From MGIIb-P sp963934015 (GTDB lineage: Archaea > Thermoplasmatota > Poseidoniia > Poseidoniales > Thalassarchaeaceae), in assembly GCA_963934015.1 (NCBI GenBank), contig CAWVWT010000023.1, positions 1 through 35,604 on the forward strand: 35,604 nt of DNA, in the 5' to 3' direction. Below the pieces are notes generated by a model. It searched no databases and was not told where the DNA came from. It saw only the letters and a list, made by a program, of their open reading frames with translations. Below, one piece after another: positions 1 to 8,246 of this stretch. Within the stretch, counting starts at the first letter, position 1. Each line of letters opens with the position of its first letter. A program made the translations under genes and the position numbers.

Positions 1-192
1 GATGTTGGAGTTGCTGCACTACTTGCCAGTGCAGCGTGTAAAGGAGGTATATTCAATGCAGAAATCAATTTACAATCGCTAAATTCTGCTGAATTTGAGC
101 AATCATATATCAACATGAAAGCCTTACGCGAGCGTTGTAGTGAAATTTCACGTGAAATCATGAAAACGGTTCACAATCGTATACAGTCCTAA
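1..192 (+). CDS. Formimidoyltetrahydrofolate cyclodeaminase, C-terminal end (partial)
   Basis: The reading frame is open from base 1 and stops with TAA at 190-192, so only the last 63 residues are in the window. The start of this fragment (DVGVAALLASAACKGG, then the N-E-I-N-L stretch) matches the end of the FTCD_C/FchA family, which converts 5-formimino-THF to 5,10-methenyl-THF and releases ammonia. This is the last step in recovering the one-carbon unit from histidine. The identity fits hutU and hutH downstream and hutI further on. I cannot tell whether the full protein is a stand-alone cyclodeaminase or the bifunctional formimidoyltransferase-cyclodeaminase. Its last 35 nt overlap the 3' end of the opposing aminotransferase gene. 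Confidence 0.78.
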   Translation, partial: DVGVAALLASAACKGGIFNAEINLQSLNSAEFEQSYINMKALRERCSEISREIMKTVHNRIQS

Positions 193-1444
193 GTGCAGAT
201 TCAAGACGCTCCATGGCGGCAATGATGTCAGATACGCTAACCGCCCCAATACTGATTCTGAACCATCCTGTTTCCTCTTCTAATCCGAATGCTTGGAATG
301 GAACTATGGCGACACCTGCTGATTCCAATAGCCATTGGCGAATTTCTTCATTGGTTTTTACCCCCAATTGTTGGAACAAATCAAACCGGGTTGATAGGTA
401 AATCCCCCCCTCTGGTTTGACGTAACTAACACCATACCCGGAAAGTTTTCCGAGTCGTTCCTGTAGAACGGACATCCTATCGGCGATTCTTTGGTCTAAG
501 CCTACAAAGTATTCTTCCAGTACCTCCGGTTGTGCATACAGTTTGGCCGCGGCCTTCTGAATTGGGCGCGCCGGCCATGCCCCCATGTGTCCAATTAAGG
601 CTACTACAGGAGGTGCCAAGGCAGGAGGTAGGGCCATCCAACCGAGTCGTAGCCCTGTTCCAGTCAATGATTTTGAAATGGCATCCAACGTGATGGTGTA
701 GTCACATATCTCTGGGCATACTTGAACGGGGTGCACATGTTCGATATGCTCGGCAGTCATGGTTGAGTATACTTGATCATACACGAGCATCACAGGTTTA
801 CGTCCCTCTTTCTCACGTGCTCGATTCTCAGCTAGGATGACTTTGCATATGGCGCCTAACTCGTCACTTGTGAAACAAGTACCTGTGGGATTGAGCGGGC
901 TGTTCAAAATCAAAACACGAATTTCCTTGATCCGTTCTTCAATGGCGTCTGCTGTCGGTAGAAATCGACTTTCTTGTGTACCAGGGATTGGGATGTCTAC
1001 AGCATCGTTGAGATGCACATAGTAGTGATTATTCCAGGCGGGCACACCGTGTGCAAGTCCATCTCCTGGCTCAAGAAATAATCTGAATGAGGCGTAGAGA
1101 ACTGGACGTGCACCAGAACCAACAATGATTCCATCTGATCCTACATCAACACCAAATTTGTGTTTCATCCATTGGGATAGGCTTTCGCGTAATTCCGGCA
1201 AACCCGCAGCCGGTGGGTAATTCGTCTCGCCTTGTTCTATTGCATCGACAATTCCCGTAAGTAATTCATCGGGCACCTCAAATTGATCTGGTGAAAAATC
1301 CCCGACTGTAAACGGCGCGACTTCTTTCCCCTGTGCGATCATAGCACGAACACTGGCTGCTATAGTGAGGATGCGACTCCTCTCCATGCCGTTGCCCATA
1401 TCTGAAAGACGCTCGTCGCCGTCGCCCATGAATACTGTCGTCAT
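158..1444 (-). CDS. Class I/II pyridoxal-phosphate aminotransferase
   Basis: About 428 residues, a normal size for fold-type I aminotransferases. Visible hallmarks are the N-terminal Y-P-P-A-A-G-L-P-E-L-R segment, N-S-P-L-N-P-T-G in the cofactor domain, Y-D-Q-V-Y, and the PLP lysine in the S-K-S-L-T-G-T-G-L-R-L-G-W motif, followed by a C-terminal R-I-S-I-G segment where the substrate-carboxylate arginine normally lies. The substrate cannot be read from sequence; aspartate, aromatic or other amino acids are all possible. The frame also opens at a TTG at 1516, but ATG at 1444 (or 1429) is more likely because it frees the intergenic space to divergent hutU. The gene lies inverted inside the histidine-degradation genes, so a role in glutamate or histidine nitrogen handling is possible but only inferred. 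Confidence 0.85.
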   Translation of the reverse strand: MTTVFMGDGDERLSDMGNGMERSRILTIAASVRAMIAQGKEVAPFTVGDFSPDQFEVPDELLTGIVDAIEQGETNYPPAAGLPELRESLSQWMKHKFGVDVGSDGIIVGSGARPVLYASFRLFLEPGDGLAHGVPAWNNHYYVHLNDAVDIPIPGTQESRFLPTADAIEERIKEIRVLILNSPLNPTGTCFTSDELGAICKVILAENRAREKEGRKPVMLVYDQVYSTMTAEHIEHVHPVQVCPEICDYTITLDAISKSLTGTGLRLGWMALPPALAPPVVALIGHMGAWPARPIQKAAAKLYAQPEVLEEYFVGLDQRIADRMSVLQERLGKLSGYGVSYVKPEGGIYLSTRFDLFQQLGVKTNEEIRQWLLESAGVAIVPFQAFGLEEETGWFRISIGAVSVSDIIAAMERLESALRTVYDCEPFS

Positions 1445-1506
1445 GAGACCGTTCTTAGCCTCAGCCCTCAACTCGGTACCAACATAAGGCTGAAGGTGGC
1501 TAGCGC

Positions 1507-3519
1507 TTGCCCACAATCATGCTACGGGCACATCTCAGTGAAGGGATTCCCGCCCAACTCCCTGAGCATCCGGGTATCGACTCGAATGTCGATCATGCGC
1601 CAAGTCGGCGTGACATCCTAAATATTGATGAAAAGAGATTGGCTTTACAAAATGCTCTTCGATATTTCCCCCCTGATTTCCATTCAATTCTGGCACCTGA
1701 ATTTTCCGATGAATTACGTGATCATGGACGTATTTACATGCATCGATTTCGCCCTACAAATGAAGAAATGAAAGCATATCCCATCAATTCTTATCCTGCC
1801 AATACTTTGCAGGCTGCAGCGATAATGCTGATGATTCAAAACAATCTTGACCCAATGGTCGCTCAATTCCCGCATGAATTGATTACATACGGTGGTACTG
1901 GATCCGTGTTTCAAAATTGGGCCCAATATCGAATCACGATGCAATATTTATCTCAAATGACTGAATTTCAAACATTGGTCATGTATAGCGGTCACCCATT
2001 GGGATTGTTCCCCAGTCATCCAAATGCACCAAGGGTAGTCGTATCGAATGGCATGGTCATCCCAAACTATTCACAGCCTGATGAATACGAGCGGATGAAT
2101 GCCCTGGGTGTTAGTCAATATGGCCAAATGACTGCTGGTTCATACATGTATATTGGCCCCCAAGGCATTGTTCATGGAACCACGATTACAATTCTTAATG
2201 CCGCTCGTAAATATCTACAGCGTGATGATTTGTGTGGTGTGACATTTGTGACATCGGGTCTAGGTGGTATGTCTGGTGCACAAGCTAAGGCTGCTGTAAT
2301 CGCAGGAGCAACCTGCCTGATTGCTGAGATTAATCCTGCAGCAGCAAATAAGAGACACCAACAAGGCTGGGTCGATGAAATTACGGATGATGTTGATGTT
2401 GCAATTGACAGTATGGTCAGGGCTAGTGAACGAAAGAATGCTCTATCCATCGGGTATATTGGTAATGTGGTGGATGTTTGGGAACGACTTGTTGAACGTG
2501 GAATCCATGTAGATCTGGGCAGTGATCAAACCAGTTTGCACAATCCATGGCAAGGTGGATATTTTCCCGCTGGTATTTCATTTTCTGACGCCAAATTATT
2601 GATGGCTGAAAATCCAGACAAATTCAAATCCGCTGTGCAAAATAGTCTCATACGACATGCAGAAGCAATCAATTTAATGTCTGATTCAGGTATGCATTTT
2701 TGGGATTACGGGAATGCATTTTTGCTTGAATGTTCAAGAGCAGGTGCAGATATTACCAAGGACAATGGTCGGTTCAGATATCCCTCATATGTTGAAGACA
2801 TTATGGGTCCAATGTGTTTTGATTATGGGTTTGGGCCATTTCGGTGGGTTTGCTGCTCTGGTAACGCAGAAGACCTAATTGTAACCGATAAAATCGCCAC
2901 GGAAGTATTGCAGAATCTAGCGCGAAATTGTGATCCACAAATTAAACAACAAATGCTCGACAATATTCGCTGGATTTCTGAAGCAGGTAGCAATGCGTTG
3001 GTTGTCGGCAGTCAAGCAAGAATTCTGTATGCTGATGAACTAGGCAGACGCGAAATAGCCGAGGCATTCAACCAAGCAATTCATGATGGGAGAATTTCTG
3101 CACCTGTGGTATTAGGCCGTGATCATCATGATGTTGGTGGAACAGATTCTCCATATCGAGAAACTGCCAATATTCGTGACGGTTCAATGTTTACAGCCGA
3201 CATGTCGATTCAGAATTTTGTTGGTGATAGTTTCCGTGGTGCTACTTGGGTGAGCATTCACAATGGGGGTGGCGTTGGATGGGGTGAAGTCATCAATGGA
3301 GGCTTTGGCTTATTGCTAGATGGAACCGATGGGGCGTCTAAAAGACTTCACTCCATGCTAAGTTGGGATGTCAATAATGGGGTCGCACGGAGGGCATGGG
3401 CACGGAATTCGGGTGCGGAATTTGCTGCTGCCAAGGCTATGGAGAATAACGAACAATTACACATTACTCTACCACACCATGCTGATGATGGGATTATCGA
3501 CAGGGCTCTGCACCGCTGA
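1507..3519 (+). CDS. hutU: Urocanate hydratase (urocanase)
   Basis: A 670-residue protein of the long urocanase type. It hydrates urocanate to 4-imidazolone-5-propionate using tightly bound NAD+, the second step of histidine degradation. Recognisable segments are YGGTGSVFQNWAQY, the glycine-rich T-S-G-L-G-G-M-S-G-A-Q region, the G-P-F-R-W-V-C-C-S-G segment, and near the C-terminus G-R-D-H-H-D-V-G-G-T-D-S-P-Y-R-E-T and the N-G-G-G-V-G-W-G-E loop. The TTG at 1507 follows AAGGTG at 1493-1498 with an 8-nt gap, a spacing close to that seen at other TTG starts in this window; ATG at 1519 is the alternative. hutH follows after 33 nt, so the two genes probably form an operon. Confidence 0.93.
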   Translation: MPTIMLRAHLSEGIPAQLPEHPGIDSNVDHAPSRRDILNIDEKRLALQNALRYFPPDFHSILAPEFSDELRDHGRIYMHRFRPTNEEMKAYPINSYPANTLQAAAIMLMIQNNLDPMVAQFPHELITYGGTGSVFQNWAQYRITMQYLSQMTEFQTLVMYSGHPLGLFPSHPNAPRVVVSNGMVIPNYSQPDEYERMNALGVSQYGQMTAGSYMYIGPQGIVHGTTITILNAARKYLQRDDLCGVTFVTSGLGGMSGAQAKAAVIAGATCLIAEINPAAANKRHQQGWVDEITDDVDVAIDSMVRASERKNALSIGYIGNVVDVWERLVERGIHVDLGSDQTSLHNPWQGGYFPAGISFSDAKLLMAENPDKFKSAVQNSLIRHAEAINLMSDSGMHFWDYGNAFLLECSRAGADITKDNGRFRYPSYVEDIMGPMCFDYGFGPFRWVCCSGNAEDLIVTDKIATEVLQNLARNCDPQIKQQMLDNIRWISEAGSNALVVGSQARILYADELGRREIAEAFNQAIHDGRISAPVVLGRDHHDVGGTDSPYRETANIRDGSMFTADMSIQNFVGDSFRGATWVSIHNGGGVGWGEVINGGFGLLLDGTDGASKRLHSMLSWDVNNGVARRAWARNSGAEFAAAKAMENNEQLHITLPHHADDGIIDRALHR

Positions 3520-3552
3520 TATGGTTATATTCCGCACCTAAGTGGGAGATTC

Positions 3553-5073
3553 ATGCCCGTTGAGTTGACCGGTTCCGACCTCAATATTCATGATATCGAA
3601 GCTGTAGCGAGAAATCGTGAAAATGTCAGTGTTTCTAAAGATGCATGGCAGCGTATAGAAAAATGCCGCACGATGATTCAAAACAAGATAGACGCACATG
3701 AAGTGATGTATGGTGTGACAACTGGAATTGGTGAATTTAGTGAAGTCATTCTAACGCCAGATCAGGTCACTGAATTTCAGAAATTCCTAATCTATTCGCA
3801 TGCCGCCGGTATTGGTGATGCCATGGTGGAAGAAGTGGTCCGAGGGGCGATGGTTGGGCGGATTAATGTGCACTGCCATGGTAATTCTGGCGGGCGTACT
3901 GAAGTCACAGAACAGATCGTGAATATGCTAAATCGGGGAATCACTCCAATCGCAGCAGCCAAGGGTTCGGTCGGAGCTTGTGGAGATTTATCGCCAATGT
4001 CACAAATTGCAATGGCGATGATGGGTGAAGGTGAATCAATTTACGATGGTAAAAGAATTCCATCTGATGTTGCACTTGAAAGTGCAGGATTGCAGCCTCT
4101 CGAACTCCAAGCTAGAGACGGATTGGCAATAATCAACGGGAGCAATATGCTGACCGCCATGGCTGCCCTGAGCTTGTGTGATGCGGAAAAGTGGCTGAAG
4201 TACCAGGATATTGCAGCGGCAATGACTCTGGAAGCACTGAATGCGAATATGACTCCTTATGATGCACGTTTGCATCAATTGCGCGGATTTACGGGCTCGG
4301 GACAAATCGCTTCCAATTTACTGCGATTAACCGAGGGTTCTGAAGTATTGCAACGAGCGGGCAAAAAAGTGCAAGATGCATATTCACTACGTTCTACTCC
4401 GCAAGTCATTGGCGCAGTTCGAGATGCTGTTGTTTATGCCCGGGAACAGGTAGAAATTGAATTGAATGGTGTCGGAGATAATCCTGTTTTTCTTCCCGAT
4501 GAAGATTGCGTCATTACTGGTGCCAATTTCCAAGGTACACCCATTGCCTTACCCATGGAGATGGTTGGCACGGGAATGTCCATCGGTGCCGTTCTATCAG
4601 AACGAAGATTAAACCGATTGACCAATTCTGCATTGAGTGCTGGTCTGCCGCCATTTCTGACCGAAAAAGCCGGCATGCACTCCGGATTGATGGTGGCACA
4701 ATACACCGCCTGTGCATTGGTTGCTGAAACTCGGATACTTTCTCATCCAGCAGCCAACCAAAGCATACCTGCAGCAGCAGATCAAGAAGATTTTGTCAGT
4801 ATGGGGATGACCACCACTCAAAAGACACGTCAAATTATTGAAAATTGCTATGGTGTACTTGCCATTGAAATGATTGCAGCAGCGCAAGCACTCGACATCA
4901 GAGGGGGTAAACCCGGGGCTGGTGTTCACGCCGCCCATCAAGTAATCCGGAAATATATTCGTCATTTAGATGATGACCGCGCGTTGTTTCCAGATAATGA
5001 TCGTATGGTCGAGATTTTGATGTCAGGTGAACTGCTTGAATCTGTTGAAAATGCTGTTGGTTCACTAGACTAA
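3553..5073 (+). CDS. hutH: Histidine ammonia-lyase with an Ala-Cys-Gly MIO triad
   Basis: 506 residues, the usual length for histidase, which eliminates ammonia from L-histidine to give urocanate. Residues line up with the Pseudomonas putida enzyme numbering almost without gaps: Y53 in M-Y-G-V-T-T-G, H83 in S-H-A-A-G, and the cofactor triad at 142-144. The triad reads A142-C143-G144 (codons GCT TGT GGA at 3976-3984) instead of Ala-Ser-Gly. Other matches are V-Q-D-A-Y-S-L-R and the Q-E-D-F-V-S-M-G segment, whose Glu favours histidine over the aromatic lyases. ATG at 3553 has a GGGAG ribosome binding site. It follows hutU directly, which supports histidase over phenylalanine or tyrosine lyase. 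The 3' end overlaps the opposing DUF835 gene by 4 nt. Confidence 0.9.
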   Translation: MPVELTGSDLNIHDIEAVARNRENVSVSKDAWQRIEKCRTMIQNKIDAHEVMYGVTTGIGEFSEVILTPDQVTEFQKFLIYSHAAGIGDAMVEEVVRGAMVGRINVHCHGNSGGRTEVTEQIVNMLNRGITPIAAAKGSVGACGDLSPMSQIAMAMMGEGESIYDGKRIPSDVALESAGLQPLELQARDGLAIINGSNMLTAMAALSLCDAEKWLKYQDIAAAMTLEALNANMTPYDARLHQLRGFTGSGQIASNLLRLTEGSEVLQRAGKKVQDAYSLRSTPQVIGAVRDAVVYAREQVEIELNGVGDNPVFLPDEDCVITGANFQGTPIALPMEMVGTGMSIGAVLSERRLNRLTNSALSAGLPPFLTEKAGMHSGLMVAQYTACALVAETRILSHPAANQSIPAAADQEDFVSMGMTTTQKTRQIIENCYGVLAIEMIAAAQALDIRGGKPGAGVHAAHQVIRKYIRHLDDDRALFPDNDRMVEILMSGELLESVENAVGSLD

Positions 5074-5999
5074 ACATGCTCGCCCTGCAGAATCCCAGCG
5101 AGTTTCCCCTCTACATCATCCAGCCCTGTTAATTGCATTATTCTGAATCGCATTTTTGCTGCTTCAACAGAATGCCCTCGGATTTCAATCATCTGAATTC
5201 TGCGTTCGCATTCTATGGCCCTGCGGACACGTTCCTCGGTATCTCGATAGATTGTGTATCGGTCTGAACGATCCGTGTCCATGGCTAGATCTAAACCAGA
5301 TACATCGAATCCCATGTCGGTCCATTGCTCGATGCGGCGAGATAAGACTGCCAGACTCAGGGCGGCTTCAGCGATAGATGAAAGCATCTTCAACGGCGAT
5401 TCTTGGAGGGGTGGGGTCGGTACATTGCCATCTAATGCGTCAGGCTCTGTGAATTCTATCGGTTCAACCACATTACTTTCACCTGATACCGTTTCTGTAC
5501 GCCGTGGTGCTGGTGTAGCAATTTCAAAGGGCATTGCCTCGCGTCTGAGATGTGCGATTTCTGTGCCTTCAAGTGAAAGTGGTGTAAATGGTAGTAAGAC
5601 CGTCCATTCACTGCCGTTCAACTCGTCTGCTAAGCTCCTGGTAAATGCCAAAAATGCATCGAATCCCTGACGATGAATCAGATACTCAACTGCATCAAGC
5701 CAGATGATTCCACTATCGGTTGCTATGCGTGTACTAATCGCATGGTGGATACGCTCAAGTGATGGCGATAGCGCGTGTGAATCCATCGTTTCTGATAACC
5801 ATTTAAATTCAACTTTTTTGAGGTCTAGATGCTGGCTCAACCGCTGAGGAGATAGGCGTGAAAAAACAAAAATTGTTGTTGCTAACTCATGCTCGATCAT
5901 TGCAAGCCAATGAAGGGGTGAGCGGGGATCCTCGGAAAGGACGCTCAATACGCGGCCTTTGGGTGGGAGGTTTAGGGGTGAACTAGGGTTCGTGGACAT
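5070..5999 (-). CDS. DUF835-family protein
   Basis: 309 residues with no signal peptide or membrane segment. The middle (about 95-155) has the pattern of the archaeal DUF835 domain: G-I-I-W-L-D-A-V-E-Y-L-I, then G-F-D-A-F-L-A-F, then a hydrophobic strand and an L-E-G-T-E-I-A-H-L-R-R-E segment. An upstream segment (about 15-90) could be a diverged partner domain. A proline/acid-rich linker (about 165-210) leads to a C-terminal charged helical part with many R-R/E-R pairs, possibly coiled coil. DUF835 proteins in archaea are often linked to signalling or transcription regulators, but the biochemical role is unknown. The gene is convergent with hutH and divergent from the EF-hand gene. Confidence 0.65.
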   Translation of the reverse strand: MSTNPSSPLNLPPKGRVLSVLSEDPRSPLHWLAMIEHELATTIFVFSRLSPQRLSQHLDLKKVEFKWLSETMDSHALSPSLERIHHAISTRIATDSGIIWLDAVEYLIHRQGFDAFLAFTRSLADELNGSEWTVLLPFTPLSLEGTEIAHLRREAMPFEIATPAPRRTETVSGESNVVEPIEFTEPDALDGNVPTPPLQESPLKMLSSIAEAALSLAVLSRRIEQWTDMGFDVSGLDLAMDTDRSDRYTIYRDTEERVRRAIECERRIQMIEIRGHSVEAAKMRFRIMQLTGLDDVEGKLAGILQGEHV

Positions 6000-6100
6000 T
6001 GCACCAGTCTGTGTCGAACTGAGGCCGCTCTTAGCCCATTCGGAGGGGTGAAGCGAACAAAGCCTATTCGGATTCTTCCTTCACTGCACCGAGTGAACTG

Positions 6101-6106
6101 TTATAT
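6101..6106 (+). promoter_or_regulatory. Candidate TATA box of the EF-hand membrane protein gene
   Basis: TTATAT lies 27-32 nt before the GTG at 6133, and no ribosome binding site precedes that GTG. This spacing fits a leaderless archaeal transcript starting at or just before the start codon. It is the main reason for choosing GTG 6133 over ATG 6181. Confidence 0.4.
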
Positions 6107-6132
6107 CGTCGTCCAAGAGTGGTCCAATCGGT

Positions 6133-7917
6133 GTGGGCTTGACGGTGGACGATGACAATTCAAAGGATTCTGAAGTTGATATGGCGGAATGTGGCGCATG
6201 CCGTGCCGTCATACCAATCGATTCAACCGCTTGCACAGCGTGTGGTGTGTCATTTTCAGGTGTTGCTGAAGATGAAATGGGCGAATGTGGGGCTTGTGGT
6301 ACACTTGTGCCACTCGACAGTAAATCATGCTCGCAATGTGGCGTTCATTTCGTGTTAGACGACCTTACGACAGCGCTGTCTGACTGGATGAAAGATGAAA
6401 CTTTGACTATCTCTGAATTATTTGGTGTTGTTGATGTTGATAATGATGGTTCCCTTACCGCTGCTGAAGTCAAAGGTGCACTATTGGACCGCCAACTTGC
6501 ATTCCTTGGCGAAAATGAATTAGATCGATTCCTTTCACAAATTGACTTGAATGATGATGGTTTGATATCCTTCCCCGAATTAGCTGCTGCCTTATCGATG
6601 CCCTGGTCCCCTCCAGAAGAGTTGACTGTCTTGGTACCGGAAGTAGAAGAAAAGGAAGATTCCGATAACGAGGAAGACGAATCGGGTGACGATGAAGATG
6701 ATTCAGATGAGGACTCGGATAACGATGAGGAAGACGAATCGGGTGACGATGAAGATGATTCAGATGAGGACTCAGATGACGACGAGGAAGACGAATCGGA
6801 TGACGATGAAGATGATTCAGATGAGGACTCAGATGACGACGAGGAAGACGAATCGGATGACGATGAAGATGATTCAGATGACGACGAGGAAGACGAATCG
6901 GATGACGATGATTCCGAGGAAGATGAATCAGGTGACGATGAAGAGGATTCAGATGAGGACCCGGATGACGACAAGGAAGACGAATCTGGTGAAGATGCTT
7001 CCGATGACGACGAGGATGATTCAGAAGGCGAGGACTCCACTGCGGATGATGGCACTCAATCTGAAAAGCCTGAATCTGAAGGCCCAGCAGAATGGCAACG
7101 GTTCCTAATGCGAAACTACGAGAATGCTTTCCCAATTCTATACACAATTGGGGTACTGTTTGTTGGACTGTGGATCATTAATGCGATGGGATTTTTGGTC
7201 GATGGTTCAGGTGGCCCTATTGCCTATAATGGCGATGTTGCCTACACCGAATCTATGATGAATACCGATGGATTCTTCGAAACAACCGTAATACAACCAG
7301 GGGACATTTACGAGTGCAGAGATGATGTACAAGTTGGTGGGTGCAATAACTCACTGACTCCATTTGCAGGTGAAAATGGTGCATCTTCAATGCCGGCTGG
7401 ATTTCATTGGGACGGTATACTATTCATGGCACTCGGCCTTGTTGGTTTGGGTGGTATCGCTTACTTGCAGATGCAAATTAAGGAAATGCGTTCAGAGCAC
7501 CGACGTAAGAAAGATGGAGATTCAAATGATGATTCTGAGGCACCGGCCGCAGACAATGAAGATGATTCTGGTGATGAAAGCGGTACTGATACTGGAGAGG
7601 ATGAAGACTCAGACGCTGACGATTCAAATGAAGACATGGAAGATGGTTCTGATGATGACGATTCTGAAGAGGAAGACGATTCTGATGATGACGATTCTGA
7701 TGATGACGATTCTGAAGAGGAAGATGATTCTGATGATGATTCTGAAGAGGAAGATGGAATCGAAATCGGATCTCGTGTTGGTGTCGAAGATGAAGATGGT
7801 GACTGGTATGGTGAGGTCGTTGAATTTGATGATGAGGAAGATGCTGTTGTCGTCAAGCGTGAAGATGATGGCGAACAATACACCGTCGATTGGGATTCAC
7901 TTTTCCAAGATGATTGA
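6133..7917 (+). CDS. Acidic membrane protein with two zinc ribbons and paired EF-hands
   Basis: 594 residues. In order: two short C-x2-C...C-x2-C zinc ribbons (C20, C23, C34, C37 and C52, C55, C66, C69); a pair of EF-hand loops (D101-V-D-N-D-G ending E112, and D138-L-N-D-D-G ending E149) with full calcium-ligand spacing; a long Asp/Glu/Ser tract encoded by tandem repeats; a first membrane helix (about nt 7130-7200); a loop of about 70 residues with two cysteines; a second membrane helix (about nt 7410-7480); a second acidic tract; and a C-terminal stretch (I-G-S-R-V-G-V-E to the end) resembling a small Tudor/KOW-like beta barrel. Two helices place both acidic regions on the same side, probably the cytoplasm. 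A calcium-responsive scaffold is plausible but not shown. It precedes a small zinc-ribbon gene by 11 nt. Confidence 0.8.
   Translation: MGLTVDDDNSKDSEVDMAECGACRAVIPIDSTACTACGVSFSGVAEDEMGECGACGTLVPLDSKSCSQCGVHFVLDDLTTALSDWMKDETLTISELFGVVDVDNDGSLTAAEVKGALLDRQLAFLGENELDRFLSQIDLNDDGLISFPELAAALSMPWSPPEELTVLVPEVEEKEDSDNEEDESGDDEDDSDEDSDNDEEDESGDDEDDSDEDSDDDEEDESDDDEDDSDEDSDDDEEDESDDDEDDSDDDEEDESDDDDSEEDESGDDEEDSDEDPDDDKEDESGEDASDDDEDDSEGEDSTADDGTQSEKPESEGPAEWQRFLMRNYENAFPILYTIGVLFVGLWIINAMGFLVDGSGGPIAYNGDVAYTESMMNTDGFFETTVIQPGDIYECRDDVQVGGCNNSLTPFAGENGASSMPAGFHWDGILFMALGLVGLGGIAYLQMQIKEMRSEHRRKKDGDSNDDSEAPAADNEDDSGDESGTDTGEDEDSDADDSNEDMEDGSDDDDSEEEDDSDDDDSDDDDSEEEDDSDDDSEEEDGIEIGSRVGVEDEDGDWYGEVVEFDDEEDAVVVKREDDGEQYTVDWDSLFQDD
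6670..6972 (+). repeat. In-frame tandem repeat, 57-nt unit, in the acidic tract
   Basis: Units beginning GAGGAAGAC (or GAGGAAGAT) start at 6670, 6727, 6784, 6841, 6886 and 6916, and a further degenerate one at 6973. Spacings are 57, 57, 57, 45, 30 and 57 nt, all multiples of three. Each full unit encodes 19 residues of the type EEDESGDDEDDSDEDSDND. The first copies are nearly identical at the nucleotide level, including synonymous positions, which points to recent duplication and in-frame deletion by slippage or unequal recombination. Confidence 0.92.
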
Positions 7918-7928
7918 GAGGTGCTGAT

Positions 7929-8246
7929 TTGACAGATTCGGAAGACCCTTTGGGGGCCTTCGAAAATCTTGCTTCCTGTCCTTCCTGCGCCGCTTTAGCA
8001 CAGAAAGGAACACCAAGGTGTCCTGAATGTGGTACTTTTCATATGCCCATTGAAGATGTTGAAACACGCATTCCTGTTGAAGAACGCAAGCCCGTAGATA
8101 AAGTTCCAGAAGAACCACGGGATCCCGGATTTTACAGTATTAATCCACGCGGTGAAATCCCTGAAGAGCACTTTGAAGGAGACGAAGATGCTGTTACCGA
8201 CTGGGATGGTTCCAGTGTGGACTTTGACATAGGTGAAGATGAATGA
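7929..8246 (+). CDS. Small zinc-ribbon protein of unknown function
   Basis: A 105-residue acidic protein. A C-P-S-C...C-P-E-C zinc ribbon lies near residues 17-38, followed by a charged, probably disordered tail rich in Glu, Asp and Pro. TTG at 7929 is the best start because GAGAGGTG (7916-7923) sits 5 nt upstream; an in-frame TTG at 7914 would overlap the preceding gene. It starts 11 nt after the EF-hand gene and its stop overlaps the ATG of alaX (ATGA), so the three genes are probably co-transcribed. I do not recognise a named family, and the function is unknown. The ribbon may serve protein or nucleic-acid contacts. Confidence 0.7.
   Translation: MTDSEDPLGAFENLASCPSCAALAQKGTPRCPECGTFHMPIEDVETRIPVEERKPVDKVPEEPRDPGFYSINPRGEIPEEHFEGDEDAVTDWDGSSVDFDIGEDE

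Noticed and set aside
6670..6972. CRISPR-like or regulatory array
   Set aside because: Units are directly adjacent without spacers, in frame with the protein, and vary in length by multiples of three. It is a coding tandem repeat.
6345..7147. Long open frames on the minus strand, rich in Ser or in His/Arg/Pro, opposite the acidic repeat
   Set aside because: They are complements of GAT/GAA/GAC-rich coding repeats, which lack stops on the other strand. Composition is pure mirror of the real gene, and there is no ribosome binding site.
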